From an uncultured Porphyromonas sp. (GTDB lineage: Bacteria; Bacteroidota; Bacteroidia; Bacteroidales; Porphyromonadaceae), in the NCBI GenBank assembly GCA_900538385.1, contig UWSO01000009.1:1-63799 (forward strand): a DNA stretch of 63,799 nt, in the 5' to 3' direction. Shown here in pieces: positions 7,998 to 18,400 of this stretch. Position 1 is the first letter of the stretch. Every line of letters starts with the position of its first letter. A model generated the notes under the pieces. It had not been told where the DNA came from. It searched no databases and worked only from the letters and a program-made list of their open reading frames with translations. The position numbers were made by a program, and so were the translations under genes.

Positions 7998-10482
7998 GAT
8001 AGTGGCTCACCCCGGGGTAGTGATCGAGCAGTTCACGGATAGAGACCCGCAGCGCGCCCGTCCCCGTGCCGTGCAGTATCTCCACACGATTGAAGCTTAG
8101 ACTGATCGCATCGTCGAGGAAGTATTGGACTGCTTGGATCGCCTCTGCGGCACGCATGCCCCGCACGTCTAGTCGATCGGAGAAGTCCAACCGACGCTCA
8201 TGCAGATGCTCCACCACATTGGTCGTACGTGCTGGTTTCGGAGTGGCCTGCACCTGCTCTTCCTTACGCTCACTGCCGAGTCGCACGATTTCATTAGGCT
8301 TGCAAGTGATACGTATGCGACCATTCACCACCACCGTGGCACTATTGGCCGAGAGCTCAGATAGGACGCCCACCACATTCATCGTTGTGACTCGCACCTC
8401 ATCTCCTTCCTTAGGCGGCTTCGGCTTGGTTAGCTTCACAGGCGAGTCGTTGATGTCAATAGGTCCTTTACCCTGCTTGCGCTTACGTTCCTTACGCTCT
8501 TTGCGGCGTTTGAGCCGCTCCAGCTCACGCTCCACACTGCCCGACTGCTCTACCGTCTCAGCCTGCGCCAGCTGCTCGCTGTATTCGCTGAGCGCTTGAC
8601 GAGCCTCCTTGGTCTGCTGACGCTCCGCTTGGCTCTCCTTGATCTCACGGATGGTGCGCTCGATCTGAGCGCGGCTCTGATCCAGTAGTTGAGCCGCTTC
8701 CTGCTGTGCTTGCGTCAAGAGATCCTGACGCTGCTCCTTGAGTTTAGACAGACGCGCTTCGTAGTCTGCGAGGAGACGCTCGAGCTTCTGCTCACGATGC
8801 TCTATCTCAGTGCGCTTGCGCTGCCAATACTGTTTGTCGCGTACAATGTCCTGCACGTAGCGCTCGCTTTGGATTACCTCCTGGCCGACCAACTCGGTGG
8901 CGTACTCCAGCACCTTGCGCGGCAGCCCTTGCTGACGTGCTATCTCAAGGGCAAAGGAGCTACCCGGCTGACCGATAGAGAGTTCGTAGAGCGGCTTCAT
9001 CTCCTTCTGGTCATAGAGCATTGCACCATTGACAATTCCCTTGTGCGTGGTTGCGTACTCCTTGAGATTGCGGTAGTGCGTCGTGATGACGCCCCACGCC
9101 CGCTGCTCATTAAAGAGTGCCAAAAGCCCCTCCGCTATGGCTCCACCAAGCTCAGGCTCCGTACCTGCTCCAAACTCATCGATTAGAAGCAAACTGTTAG
9201 CTCCGCAAGCGGCCGACATCGCCCGCATGTGCTTCAAATGCGAGGAGTAGGTACTCAGATCGTCCTCCATAGACTGGTTGTCTCCAATTTCTATCGCTAG
9301 GTGGTTGAAGACGCCCGCCTCCGAATCGGGGTGTACGGGGATCGGGATGCCACTCTGTAGCATGTACTGGAGGAGTCCGACCGTCTTGAGACAGACCGAC
9401 TTACCGCCAGCATTAGGCCCCGAAATGACGAGGATACGTTCGTTGGGGTAGCGTAGCAATATGTCTTGTGGCACGACACTCTTGCCCTCTTGGCTAAGGG
9501 TGTGCTGGAGTATCGGGTTGATCGCTTGGTACCACTGAATGGTTGGCTTGTTGCGCACCTCAGGGATAGAGCAGTGCATCACATCGGCAAAGCGTGCTAT
9601 CGCACAAACAGCATCGATGCGCCCCATCGAGAGGTAAAGCTGGGACAACGTCTCACGACGCTCCCGAATAGGTGCCGTAAGCTGACGCAAGATCTCGATC
9701 ACCTCACGATGCTCCTCGCTCTCCAGTTCACGGATACGGTTGTTTGCCTCGACCACCTCGAGAGGCTCTATATATAATGTCTTACCCGTAGCGCTCTCAT
9801 CGTGAACGATACCCGGTATCTGACGCTTGTGCATAGCGGTCACTGGCAGTACGGGACGCCCCGAGCGCATCGTCGCCTGCGCATCCTCCTCGACATAGCC
9901 AGCAGCCTGCGCCGCCGTGAGAAGGCCTCGCATCAACTTCGCAATGGCACGCTCCTCACGCTGGAGGTCTAGGCGTAGCTCAGCTAGACGTGGCGAAGCG
10001 TTGTCCACCAGTCGTCCATGCGGGTCGAGCTTGCGCAAGATCGTTTGCGCTATCTCCTGCAGTCCCTCACTGCCCACCACAAGGCGAGACAGACTGGGAT
10101 AGAGCGGTGATACGTCGCCCGTCCCATTGTCCTGCACTTTCGTCAGGAGCCTCGACCACGCCTCATAGCTCACGATCGCCTGAGCCACCTGCGCCAGTTC
10201 CTCTTCTGTTAGGTAGCTACCCTCAGCACGTAGCGTGCCAAGCGTAGCCCGCAGATCGACGACACGTCGTGTGGGTAGCTCCATCGTGACGCTCAGCAGA
10301 TGGCTCATCTCCCGCACACGCTCCAGACGGTGGCGGATAGCATCTGGACGAGTCGAGGCGGTCAGCGCACCGACCATCTCCCGCCCCATAGAGCTGTGAC
10401 ACTCCGAGGCGATCAGATCTAGCAAGTCGTAATAGCCTACTTTGTCTAGATAGTCCGAGGGATAGGTTATATCGCTAGGCAT
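7939..10482 (-). CDS. mutS2: Endonuclease MutS2
   Basis: About 847 residues from the ATG at 10482, which lies 4 nt after the rseP stop. An upstream in-frame ATG at 10521 would overlap rseP by 35 bp, and the family's N-terminus matches the shorter form. Domains in order: MutS core and clamp, ATPase with Walker A GPNAGGKS (about residue 355) and a DEFGAGTEP Walker B region, a long charged coiled coil, a KOW-like segment, and a C-terminal Smr nuclease domain (LDVRGMRAAEA, LHGTGTGALR). MutS2 acts on recombination intermediates, and in some bacteria on stalled ribosomes, rather than in mismatch repair. It sits in a leftward run rseP-mutS2-HhH protein. Confidence 0.95.
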   Translation of the reverse strand: MPSDITYPSDYLDKVGYYDLLDLIASECHSSMGREMVGALTASTRPDAIRHRLERVREMSHLLSVTMELPTRRVVDLRATLGTLRAEGSYLTEEELAQVAQAIVSYEAWSRLLTKVQDNGTGDVSPLYPSLSRLVVGSEGLQEIAQTILRKLDPHGRLVDNASPRLAELRLDLQREERAIAKLMRGLLTAAQAAGYVEEDAQATMRSGRPVLPVTAMHKRQIPGIVHDESATGKTLYIEPLEVVEANNRIRELESEEHREVIEILRQLTAPIRERRETLSQLYLSMGRIDAVCAIARFADVMHCSIPEVRNKPTIQWYQAINPILQHTLSQEGKSVVPQDILLRYPNERILVISGPNAGGKSVCLKTVGLLQYMLQSGIPIPVHPDSEAGVFNHLAIEIGDNQSMEDDLSTYSSHLKHMRAMSAACGANSLLLIDEFGAGTEPELGGAIAEGLLALFNEQRAWGVITTHYRNLKEYATTHKGIVNGAMLYDQKEMKPLYELSIGQPGSSFALEIARQQGLPRKVLEYATELVGQEVIQSERYVQDIVRDKQYWQRKRTEIEHREQKLERLLADYEARLSKLKEQRQDLLTQAQQEAAQLLDQSRAQIERTIREIKESQAERQQTKEARQALSEYSEQLAQAETVEQSGSVERELERLKRRKERKERKRKQGKGPIDINDSPVKLTKPKPPKEGDEVRVTTMNVVGVLSELSANSATVVVNGRIRITCKPNEIVRLGSERKEEQVQATPKPARTTNVVEHLHERRLDFSDRLDVRGMRAAEAIQAVQYFLDDAISLSFNRVEILHGTGTGALRVSIRELLDHYPGVSHYHDEDVRFGGAGITIVHLQG

Positions 10483-10486
10483 CGTT

Positions 10487-11827
10487 TCAGAAGAGCTTAA
10501 AGAGGTCATTGCCATTGGCATAGATCACCAGTGCTATCAGGAGCAGCATCCCCACCATCTGCGCTCGTATCAGCACTTCGTCCTTTACCTTGCGCCCGGT
10601 GATCATCTCCCAGAGTACGAAGAGTAGGTGTCCTCCGTCCAGACCTGGTATAGGGATGATATTCATAAAGGCAAAGATGATCGAAAGGAGAGCGCATATT
10701 TGCCAGAATGTGAACCAGTCCCACTGTGCGGGAAAAAGCTTGCCCATCGAGACTAAGCCTCCTAATGAAGAGGCACCCTCTGGGGTGAAGACATACTTCA
10801 TATCCTGCGCATAGCCCGAGAGGGTGCCGATACCCTTGTGCCACCCCACGACAAAGCTCTGCGGCAGTGAGTAGCGCACCTGCTGCACCTCGTAAATACT
10901 TTGCAGCGGACGGAGCATCACCCCGATCACGCCCGTCGTGTCGGGACGTATCGCAAGCTGCACCGTATCACTGCCACGGAGCCACTCAGAGCTAATCCAC
11001 TCGCCCGCATGGGTGTAGAAGTATCGACGCCCACTCGGCAGGTGAGGCATCGGAATGCTGTCCAGTGCGAGCAGTTTGTCGCCACGCAGCACTCCCGCCA
11101 TAGCAGCCGCGCTACCTGGCACGATACTATCTGCAATAAAAGGCACCTGCATCGTCATCAGCCCCTCGTTGCCCCGCAAGATACGCTGCATCATATCGTC
11201 CGGGATCGCTATATCGATTAGCGCACCATCACGCTGCACGGTCACCACCTTCGCCTCGATCACCGCACGCATGAAGTCAGCATGCAGCACGTCACGCTCC
11301 TTGCCGTCGATAGACCATATAATGTCTCCATCGTGGAAGCCCACCTCCTGAGCCGCTGGACTAAAAACCATGCCCGCCGTAACCGACCGTGAAGACATCT
11401 CCACATCGCCCCAGTGGTACGATATGCCCGCATAGATGAGAAGGGCTAGGACAAAGTTAAAGAGCACCCCACCGATCAGGATGAAAAAGCGTTGCCATGC
11501 CGGCTTACTGCGAAATTCGTTGCCACGCATCGGCTCCTTGATCTGCTTCGTGTCGAGACTCTCATCGATCATGCCGTGGATCTTGCAGTAGCCCCCGAGC
11601 GGGAGCCAGCCGATACCATACTCCGTCTCGCTACCCTTAGGACGATAACGCCAGAGCGCCTTACCCTTGACATCAAAGAAGAGGTAAAACTTATCCACCC
11701 GCACGCCAAAGAGCCGAGCGAAGAGGAAGTGCCCCAGCTCATGTATAAAGACCAAGAGACTCAATGCCAAGAGCAACTGCCCGATCCGCATCAGAGTACT
11801 CATGAGTGCTACCGTATCTATACCCAT
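10487..11827 (-). CDS. rseP: RseP-type site-2 zinc metalloprotease
   Basis: 446 residues of the RIP/S2P family, inner-membrane proteases that cut transmembrane substrates such as anti-sigma factors. The first membrane segment carries the zinc-binding HELGH (His29, Glu30, His33), and the third ligand region PIPGLDGGH lies near residue 390. One or two PDZ-like domains lie between (for example around 120-290), and further membrane spans are at about 110-130, 370-395 and 420-440. An alternative start, ATG at 11803, begins nearer the first membrane span. First gene of a leftward run with mutS2, with a candidate promoter at 11855-11862. Confidence 0.93.
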   Translation of the reverse strand: MGIDTVALMSTLMRIGQLLLALSLLVFIHELGHFLFARLFGVRVDKFYLFFDVKGKALWRYRPKGSETEYGIGWLPLGGYCKIHGMIDESLDTKQIKEPMRGNEFRSKPAWQRFFILIGGVLFNFVLALLIYAGISYHWGDVEMSSRSVTAGMVFSPAAQEVGFHDGDIIWSIDGKERDVLHADFMRAVIEAKVVTVQRDGALIDIAIPDDMMQRILRGNEGLMTMQVPFIADSIVPGSAAAMAGVLRGDKLLALDSIPMPHLPSGRRYFYTHAGEWISSEWLRGSDTVQLAIRPDTTGVIGVMLRPLQSIYEVQQVRYSLPQSFVVGWHKGIGTLSGYAQDMKYVFTPEGASSLGGLVSMGKLFPAQWDWFTFWQICALLSIIFAFMNIIPIPGLDGGHLLFVLWEMITGRKVKDEVLIRAQMVGMLLLIALVIYANGNDLFKLF

Positions 11828-11854
11828 CTAGTTTGTCGTAATTATAGCTAGCCA

Positions 11855-11862
11855 CAAAGGTA
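11855..11862 (-). promoter_or_regulatory. Candidate -7 box upstream of rseP
   Basis: Minus-strand TACCTTTG matches TAnnTTTG. It lies about 28 nt before the ATG at 11827. Confidence 0.5.
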
Positions 11863-11971
11863 CAATAATATTAGAGGCTAGCCTGTGGATCTAAGATTGA
11901 TACAGTCTAAATCCTGCGTACATGCGGTGATTAACTCTCGATTTCTTGCACACTCATTAAGGTGGTAAATC

Positions 11972-12185
11972 ACTCTCCGTAGAAATGATCAAATACCTCC
12001 GTGGAGAATATATATTTTCCAGCGAGGAAATAGGAAATACTTCGGACTTATGATTTCATTCTTCCGAAGTTTCAGTTCTTTCTTCCGAAGAATTTTTCTT
12101 TTCCTCCGAGGAAATAGCAGTTTTCCTCGGAACTATTCTGGTAATTCCTCCGTAGGAATTTATTTCTTCTCATAGGATTCTCACA
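11972..12185. repeat. Intergenic 22-nt repeat array A (about 10 units)
   Basis: The sequence can be cut into successive 22-nt units from 11972 onward with almost no phase slip. Cores are CTCCGTAG, CCTCCGTGG, CTTCGGACTTATG, CTTCCGAAGTTTCA, CTTCCGAAGAA, CCTCCGAGG, CCTCGG and CCTCCGTAGG, each dyad-symmetric or nearly so and separated by AT-rich linkers. Core-to-core spacing is 21 or 22 nt. The array fills the space between the divergent rseP and tetR. The rest of 11828-12366 holds only the rseP promoter and the tetR promoter/operator. Confidence 0.85.
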
Positions 12186-12274
12186 GAATAAGCAGCTAAA
12201 TCACTAAGTATCAACAATCTGGAATTACAACCATCTATGACTTCACAAGAAATCCCCAAACAAACTACATGAAT

Positions 12275-12306
12275 TACACTTTCGTATTGGAAAAAGTGTA
12301 TCTTTG
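12275..12306 (+). promoter_or_regulatory. tetR promoter with overlapping palindromic operator
   Basis: TACACTTT (12275-12282) and AAAGTGTA (12293-12300) form perfect 8-bp arms around a 10-nt spacer. The right arm overlaps a TATCTTTG -7 box (12299-12306), about 60 nt before the tetR start. This is the expected place for autoregulation by a TetR-family repressor, here the first gene of an efflux operon. Binding itself is inference. Confidence 0.7.
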
Positions 12307-12366
12307 CACCAGAAATAAGACGTAAATATTTTAATTGCAAACGACATCGTCTTAAATATAGACCGT

Positions 12367-12948
12367 ATGAATACAAATAGCCGCAAGGATAAATATGTAG
12401 CTAAAGCGATCAGCATACTCAAGCAAGAAGGCTTCAGATTATCGCTCGATGAGATGGCTACCAAGATGGGGATCACGAAGAAGACCCTCTACAATAACTT
12501 CAGCTCCAAGGAGGAGCTACTCAAGGAGTGCGTACACGCTATCTCGAGAGACTTCCAGCGTGTACTCTCGATACTCGATGACGAGGATGTGAGTGCCATA
12601 GAGAGCTTGACGAGGTGCTTCGCACAGCTAGACGAGCTCTTCGTAACGCTGAACCCCGTCTTCTTCTCCGACCTGATGCGTAGCAATCCTGATCAGGCGA
12701 TGCTGGAGCATGTCATGGGGTCTAGCTACTTCAGCGAGAAGATGACGGCCAATCTGCAGCGGGGCGTCCAGGCAGGCTTATATAGGGCCGATCTAGACAT
12801 CCCCTTCGTATGCGAGTATATGTCTTACTCGATATTTGGCTTTTACATACAGGCGGTGATTCGCAGTAAGCCGTTACCCTCGGGGAGCTACTTTGCCTCC
12901 ATACTACAGTATCACTTACGGGCCATCGTCTCGACACAAGGTAATTAG
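12367..12948 (+). CDS. TetR/AcrR-family transcriptional regulator
   Basis: 193 residues. An N-terminal helix-turn-helix DNA-binding domain at about 10-55 shows the family pattern (LSLDEMATKMGITKKTLYNNFSSKEEL). The C-terminal 130 residues would form the ligand-binding and dimer domain, with no recognisable ligand signature. The gene is first in a rightward operon with outer-membrane channel, membrane-fusion and RND pump genes (gap to the next gene about 16 nt), the usual place for a local repressor of efflux. A palindrome overlapping its promoter is a likely operator. The inducing compound cannot be inferred. Confidence 0.92.
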   Translation: MNTNSRKDKYVAKAISILKQEGFRLSLDEMATKMGITKKTLYNNFSSKEELLKECVHAISRDFQRVLSILDDEDVSAIESLTRCFAQLDELFVTLNPVFFSDLMRSNPDQAMLEHVMGSSYFSEKMTANLQRGVQAGLYRADLDIPFVCEYMSYSIFGFYIQAVIRSKPLPSGSYFASILQYHLRAIVSTQGN

Positions 12949-12964
12949 TTTATACACCACAATC

Positions 12965-14347
12965 ATGATAAGATCTAATCGTCGTACCGGGCTGCTCTCC
13001 ATCAGCCTGCTCCTGCTCGTAGCCTCAGGCTATGCTCAGGAGAGCTACTCGCTACAGCAATGCCTCAACTATGCTGTACAGCACAATAGTAATGTCAAGA
13101 AGTCATCCTATGATCAGGAAAAAGCGAAGCAGGCTCGCAAAGAGGTGATCGGAGCTTTAATGCCTCAGATCAGCGGGTCAGCTGCGCTAAATGACAACGT
13201 AAAGAAGGCTAAGTTCATCATGCCAAACTTTATGAACAATATGCTCCCCGAGAAGATGCGCGACCCCAACGCTTCGCAGTACATGACTATCGAGATGGGG
13301 ACGCAGTACAGTGCCAATGCTGGAGTCGCTGTCAATCAGCAGATACTCAACATGTCGCTCTTTAACACGCTCGACATTGCCAAGGTCTCTGAGCGTATGG
13401 CGACACTAGCAGCCACCTCGACCGAGGAGGATGTGATCGCCCAGACAGCGACACTATATTACGGAGCTCAGGTTACACAGTATGCAGCGGAGCAGATGGG
13501 GCATAGTGTAGAGCTAGTAGACAAGATGCTCCGCACGATGGAGGCTAGCTACTCCAGTGGTCTGATCAAGAAGGTAGACGTAGATCGTCTCAAGGTCAAC
13601 CTGACCAACCTCAAGACACAGCAAGCAGCTATCGAGAGCGGTCTGGAAGTGCAGAAGAACCTTCTCAAGCTACAGATGGGACTAGAGATTACAGAGCCGA
13701 TCGTGATCGCTCCGCTAGACCTAGATCTGCTAGCTCAACAGGAGATAGCCGAGAGCGGCGCAGCAGCCTTTGATCCAGTGCAGCACATCGCCTACCAGCA
13801 GCTACAAGAGCGTGAGAAGATGGCTCATCTACAGGAGCGCTCTAAGCGGTATGACTACATCCCTACCCTATCTCTCGCCTTCAATGCTCAGTACAACTAC
13901 ATGAGCGACAAGCTCTTTGGCGGTGGCAATACGCAGTACAGTTACCCGACAGCGATGCTGGGGCTGAGCCTGCGGGTGCCTATCTTTAGCGGTCTCTCTC
14001 GTCTCTCCAAGGTGCGCGAGAGCCATATGGATCTGCTCAAGGCGCAGGAGGATCTGCGCTCTCTCGATCAGTCGCTTCGCATGGCGCATCTCAACGCTTC
14101 GCTTAAGCTACAAGACACTCAACGGACGATCTCACTGCAAAAGGAAAACCAAACTCTCGCAGCACAAGTCTTCGACCTAGCACAGCAAAACTTCACCCTC
14201 GGTGTGGCTTCACTCTCTGATGTACTCAATGCGAGTCAGTCGCTCGTGCAGGCGCAGATGTCTTACGCCAACGCCCTCGGTGACTATATCAAAGCCTACA
14301 TAGATCTCAAGAAGAGCAAAGGCGAGATCAGAGACCTTATGAAATAA
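12965..14347 (+). CDS. TolC-family outer-membrane efflux channel
   Basis: 460 residues from the ATG at 12965; the open frame extends further left but overlaps tetR and lacks a signal there. An N-terminal signal peptide (LLSISLLLLVASGYAQ) is followed by SLQQCLNYAVQHNSNVKK, the typical start of the outer-membrane efflux protein fold, and two repeats of long alpha-helical hairpins (about 20-210 and 230-455). It would form the trimeric outer-membrane duct of the tripartite pump encoded by the next two genes. Second gene of the tetR operon. Confidence 0.93.
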   Translation: MIRSNRRTGLLSISLLLLVASGYAQESYSLQQCLNYAVQHNSNVKKSSYDQEKAKQARKEVIGALMPQISGSAALNDNVKKAKFIMPNFMNNMLPEKMRDPNASQYMTIEMGTQYSANAGVAVNQQILNMSLFNTLDIAKVSERMATLAATSTEEDVIAQTATLYYGAQVTQYAAEQMGHSVELVDKMLRTMEASYSSGLIKKVDVDRLKVNLTNLKTQQAAIESGLEVQKNLLKLQMGLEITEPIVIAPLDLDLLAQQEIAESGAAAFDPVQHIAYQQLQEREKMAHLQERSKRYDYIPTLSLAFNAQYNYMSDKLFGGGNTQYSYPTAMLGLSLRVPIFSGLSRLSKVRESHMDLLKAQEDLRSLDQSLRMAHLNASLKLQDTQRTISLQKENQTLAAQVFDLAQQNFTLGVASLSDVLNASQSLVQAQMSYANALGDYIKAYIDLKKSKGEIRDLMK

Positions 14348-14381
14348 CAGAACAACTCAATAGCATCACACTTATCTAGTT

Positions 14382-15443
14382 ATGAAACGAAAAGTCTATC
14401 TACCGATAACCATCGTACTAGCTATCGGACTCATCGTACTAATCCTAGTACTGAACAAGAAATCCACCACCGCCAAGACACAAGCCCTCCTCGCTGAGGA
14501 TTCGGCCGTGGCTGTACGCACAGAGGTAGTCAGTGAGAGTGACTATACCGCAGATTTCAGCGCCAATGGACTGGTGGAGGGTGTACAAGATCTATCCTTC
14601 GTCTCCAGCCTAGGCGGACGCGTCGTCTCGCTCTATGCCGATGAGGGCGACCATGTATCCAAGGGCAAGCTCCTCATACAGCTCGATGCCGAGACACTTC
14701 GAGCCGATGCCGAGGCTAGTTGTGTGGCTTACGAAGCTGCCAAGAAGGACTACGAGCGCTTCCAGCAGGCGCACGATCAGGGCGGTGTGACCGACCAGCA
14801 GCTCTCGACAATGCACACGCAGATGGTTGCAGCCCAAGGGCGATACATATCTAGCCGCAGTCGCCTTACTGACGCCTCTATCAAGGCTCCTATCTCAGGG
14901 CAGATCTACAAGCGCTATGTAGAGGTCGGTAGCTATGTCAATCCTGGCACGAAGCTCTTTGACATTGTAGATGACTCACAGCTCAAGGCTAGCTGCTTCG
15001 TGACCGAGCGCCAGCGTTTGCAGCTCACCAAGGGACAGACAGTCTCCGTGGAGAGTGAGCTTTATCCTGGTCAGACGATCACGGGTAAGATTTCAATGGT
15101 AGGTGACAAGGCGAACCATGCACTCGCCTTTCCTGTGGATGTAACGCTAGACAAGCAGAGCGCCGAGGGCCTGCGACCAGGGATGTATGTCTCCGTATCC
15201 TTCGGCAGTCAGCAGGAGACGCACGGTATCTTAATACCCCGCCGCGCTATCGTCGGCAGCGTCAAGGATGCTCACGTCTATGTCGTAAAGCAGGGCGTGG
15301 CTAAGCAGAAAGCGATCACCGCTGGTTCTCTCATCGGTGACCGCATCGAGGTACTGAGCGGGCTACAAGCTGGCGACAGCGTCATCGTAGCCGGACTCAT
15401 CAACGTATCGGACGGACTTCCCGTCAATACTATCAACGAGTGA
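14382..15443 (+). CDS. RND efflux periplasmic adaptor (membrane fusion protein)
   Basis: 353 residues of the HlyD/AcrA-like adaptor family that links pump and channel across the periplasm. A single hydrophobic span (about 5-23) anchors it in the inner membrane, and there is no lipobox. Then follow a barrel-sandwich half (VSSLGGRVVSLYADEGDHVSKGKLLIQL-like, about 75-105), a short helical hairpin (about 108-155), the second sandwich half (IKAPISGQIYKRYVEVGSYV, about 165-185), a beta-barrel and a membrane-proximal domain. Gap of 34 nt after the channel gene and 16 nt before the pump gene. Confidence 0.93.
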   Translation: MKRKVYLPITIVLAIGLIVLILVLNKKSTTAKTQALLAEDSAVAVRTEVVSESDYTADFSANGLVEGVQDLSFVSSLGGRVVSLYADEGDHVSKGKLLIQLDAETLRADAEASCVAYEAAKKDYERFQQAHDQGGVTDQQLSTMHTQMVAAQGRYISSRSRLTDASIKAPISGQIYKRYVEVGSYVNPGTKLFDIVDDSQLKASCFVTERQRLQLTKGQTVSVESELYPGQTITGKISMVGDKANHALAFPVDVTLDKQSAEGLRPGMYVSVSFGSQQETHGILIPRRAIVGSVKDAHVYVVKQGVAKQKAITAGSLIGDRIEVLSGLQAGDSVIVAGLINVSDGLPVNTINE

Positions 15444-15459
15444 CTTAGCGGACGACAGC

Positions 15460-18400
15460 ATGAAAATCGTAAAGTTATCTATCCAACGACCCATCTACGT
15501 CACAGTACTCTTCATACTGCTGACCGTGCTGGGGTACTTGAGCTTCAAGAGCTTGAGTGCAGAGCTGATGCCTAAGTTTACACCGCCTTTGCTCAACGTA
15601 CAGATCATCTACCCAGGCGCCTCGCCTAGCGAGGTGGAGAACTCGCTAACGCAAAAGGCCGAGGAGGTACTCTCCAGCATGGAGGGTATCGACCAGATGC
15701 AGTCCTACTCCTTTGAGGGGATGTCGATGATCATGGTCTCCTTTGACTTTGGCACTGACATAGACAAGGCTATGACCGAGGCGCAAAACCGTCTTGCCGC
15801 CAAGCGTGCCGAGCTGCCTCGCGAAGTCTTTGCCCCTCGTATTTCTAAGGTCTCAGTAGACGAGAAGCCGATCCTGATCCTCTCCGCCAGAGCCGACATC
15901 GGCTCCACAGAGCTTTATGACCTTGTGGACAAGCGCATCGTCCCCGAGCTATCGCACATCAAGGGTGTCGCCAATGTAGACTTCGTCGGTGGCGTAGAGC
16001 GTGAGATACAGATCAACCTAGACAAGGGTCGCATGCAGGACTTCGGCATCACACCGATGATGGTGCAGGGTGCCATCAGAGCGTCGAACCTGGACTTCCC
16101 GACAGGTTACCTGCAGAGCGACCAAACGCAGATGGCCGTACGTCTCTCGGGCAAGATAACCTCTATCGAGGAGCTACGCCGACTCATCCTGCGCAATGTC
16201 TCTGGGACACCTATACGTCTAGAGGATGTCGCTGAGGTAGTAGACGGCGTCAAAGATCCTGTCAAGATGGGACGTGTCAATGGTCAAGAGGCGATCCTAC
16301 TCAACATACTCAAGCAGTCCGATGCCAATGCGCTCCAGGTGAGCGAAGCTGTCGGTAAGCAGATCCAAAACCTTGAGGAGCAGTACGCCTCTGAGGGACT
16401 CAAAGTGGAGGTAGCGCAAGATACAACGACCTTCACACGCAACGCCATCAGCTCCGTGCTGACGGACCTTCTCCTAGCGATCCTACTCGTTTCGCTCGTG
16501 ATACTGCTCTTCCTGCACAACGTGCGCAATGCGCTCATCGTGATGGTCGTGGTGCCTGTCTCGCTCATCTCCTCCTTCATCGGTATGCGCATCTTCGGCT
16601 TCACGCTCAATATGATGTCGCTCCTAGCCCTCTCACTGGTCATCGGTGTCCTTGTCGATGATGCTATCGTGGTCATCGAGAATGTCTACCGTCACATGGA
16701 GATTGGCAAGAACCGTGTCCGAGCCACGTGGGACGCACTCAACGAGATCGGTCTCACCGTCATCTCTGTGACCCTCGTCCTCGTCGTGGTCTTCCTACCG
16801 ATCATCTTCACCAATTCACTGGTCTCTGACATCTTGCGTCAGTTCTGCGGAGTCATCGTCATCTCCATCCTCTTCAGCCTGCTCGCTGCCCTCACCTTGG
16901 TGCCTTTGCTCACCTCTAGGCTGGGCAACATACAGCCGCTACGTGGCGATCGCCCACTGGGACGTATGCTCACGAGCTTCGAGCGGGGCATCAGTCGCTT
17001 TGCCGATGGCATTTCGTCACTCACACGCTGGGGTCTAAGCCATCGCTGGGCTTTGGCAGGCATCGTTGTCGTGCTGATGGTTGCAGTGCTGGTGCTCTTC
17101 CCCTTGGGCTTTATCAACTTTGAGTTCCAGCCCTATATGGACCGTCAAGAGTGTATCATACAGCTCGAGATGCCTAAGGACATCTCTATGGCTGAGTCGA
17201 ACCAGCTCGTGCGTAAAGCTGAGAACTGGCTCATGCAGCGCCCCGAGGTGGAGAAAGTGGTGACCATGGTCGGACTAACGAGTGACAACAGCCAGAGCAG
17301 CAAAGGGACCCCTTACCTCGCCGAGCTAGATGTCAAGCTCCGGAAGACGCCCGAAGGTACCGAGTCCTACGTGGCTCGTATCCGCAAGCCTCTGACCGAC
17401 TACCTCGTTGATGCGCGTGTCAATGTCTATAGTGTGAGCATGACTGGTACCGTCTCCAAGGCGGCTGTCGAGTACATCATATCAGGTGCGGACAAGGACT
17501 CCGTGGCTCGCTATGCGGACAAGGCTTTGGCACTCCTCAGCTCCGTCCCTGGGGTCATACAGCCTACCCTTTCGGTCGAAAACGCTACCCCCGAGATCCT
17601 CGTCAAGGTGGATCGCGACAAGATGTCCAATCTGGGGCTAACGCTAGACAACGTGGGGGGGATGATGCAGACCAACTTCCAGGGCAATGACCAGCTCCGC
17701 TACACGCAAGGAGACTACGAGTATGCGATAAACATACGTGCCGACAAGGCTTCTCGTCGCTCTATCGAAGATGTGGCAAGTCTGACCGTCGCCAATCCAC
17801 AAGGCGACCTGATACAGTTGTCGCAGTTTGCCGATGTCACGCTCGGCATCGGGCCTAGTCGCTTGGAACGCTTCAACCGCAACAGCTCGGTGACTCTGCG
17901 CGCACAAGCCTACGGCGTGCCAGCAGGCGCTATCGCCAAGCAGTTTATGAGCCAGCTCAGCGAGGAGCAGATGCCCCAAGGCGTACAGATACAGACCGCT
18001 GGAGATATGAAGAAGATGTCAGACTCGATGAGCGTCCTCACTACCGCTATCCTGCTCTCCCTACTCTTCATCTACCTAGCTCTCGTCCTGCTGTACAACA
18101 ACTGGACAGACCCGCTCGTCGTCATGATCGCCATCCCGCTATCTATCGTGGGGGCGCTCCTAGCCTTGGCTATGAGCAATACCGCCATGAGCATCTACGC
18201 TATGCTCGGCATGGTGATGCTGATTGGTCTCGTTGCTAAGAATGCGATCCTACTAGTGGACTTTGCCAACGAAGCTCGTGGCGAGGGCTTGCCCGTAAAC
18301 GAAGCGCTCATTCAGGCGGTCAAGCTCCGTACACGACCGATCCTCATGACGGCACTATCGACCATCATCGGTATGCTCCCCGTAGCGCTCTCACGAGGCT

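Noticed and set aside
8066..8599. Antisense open frame of 177 codons inside mutS2
   Set aside because: Ser/Arg-rich composition typical of the reverse of a GC-rich gene; mutS2 is fully conserved on the other strand.
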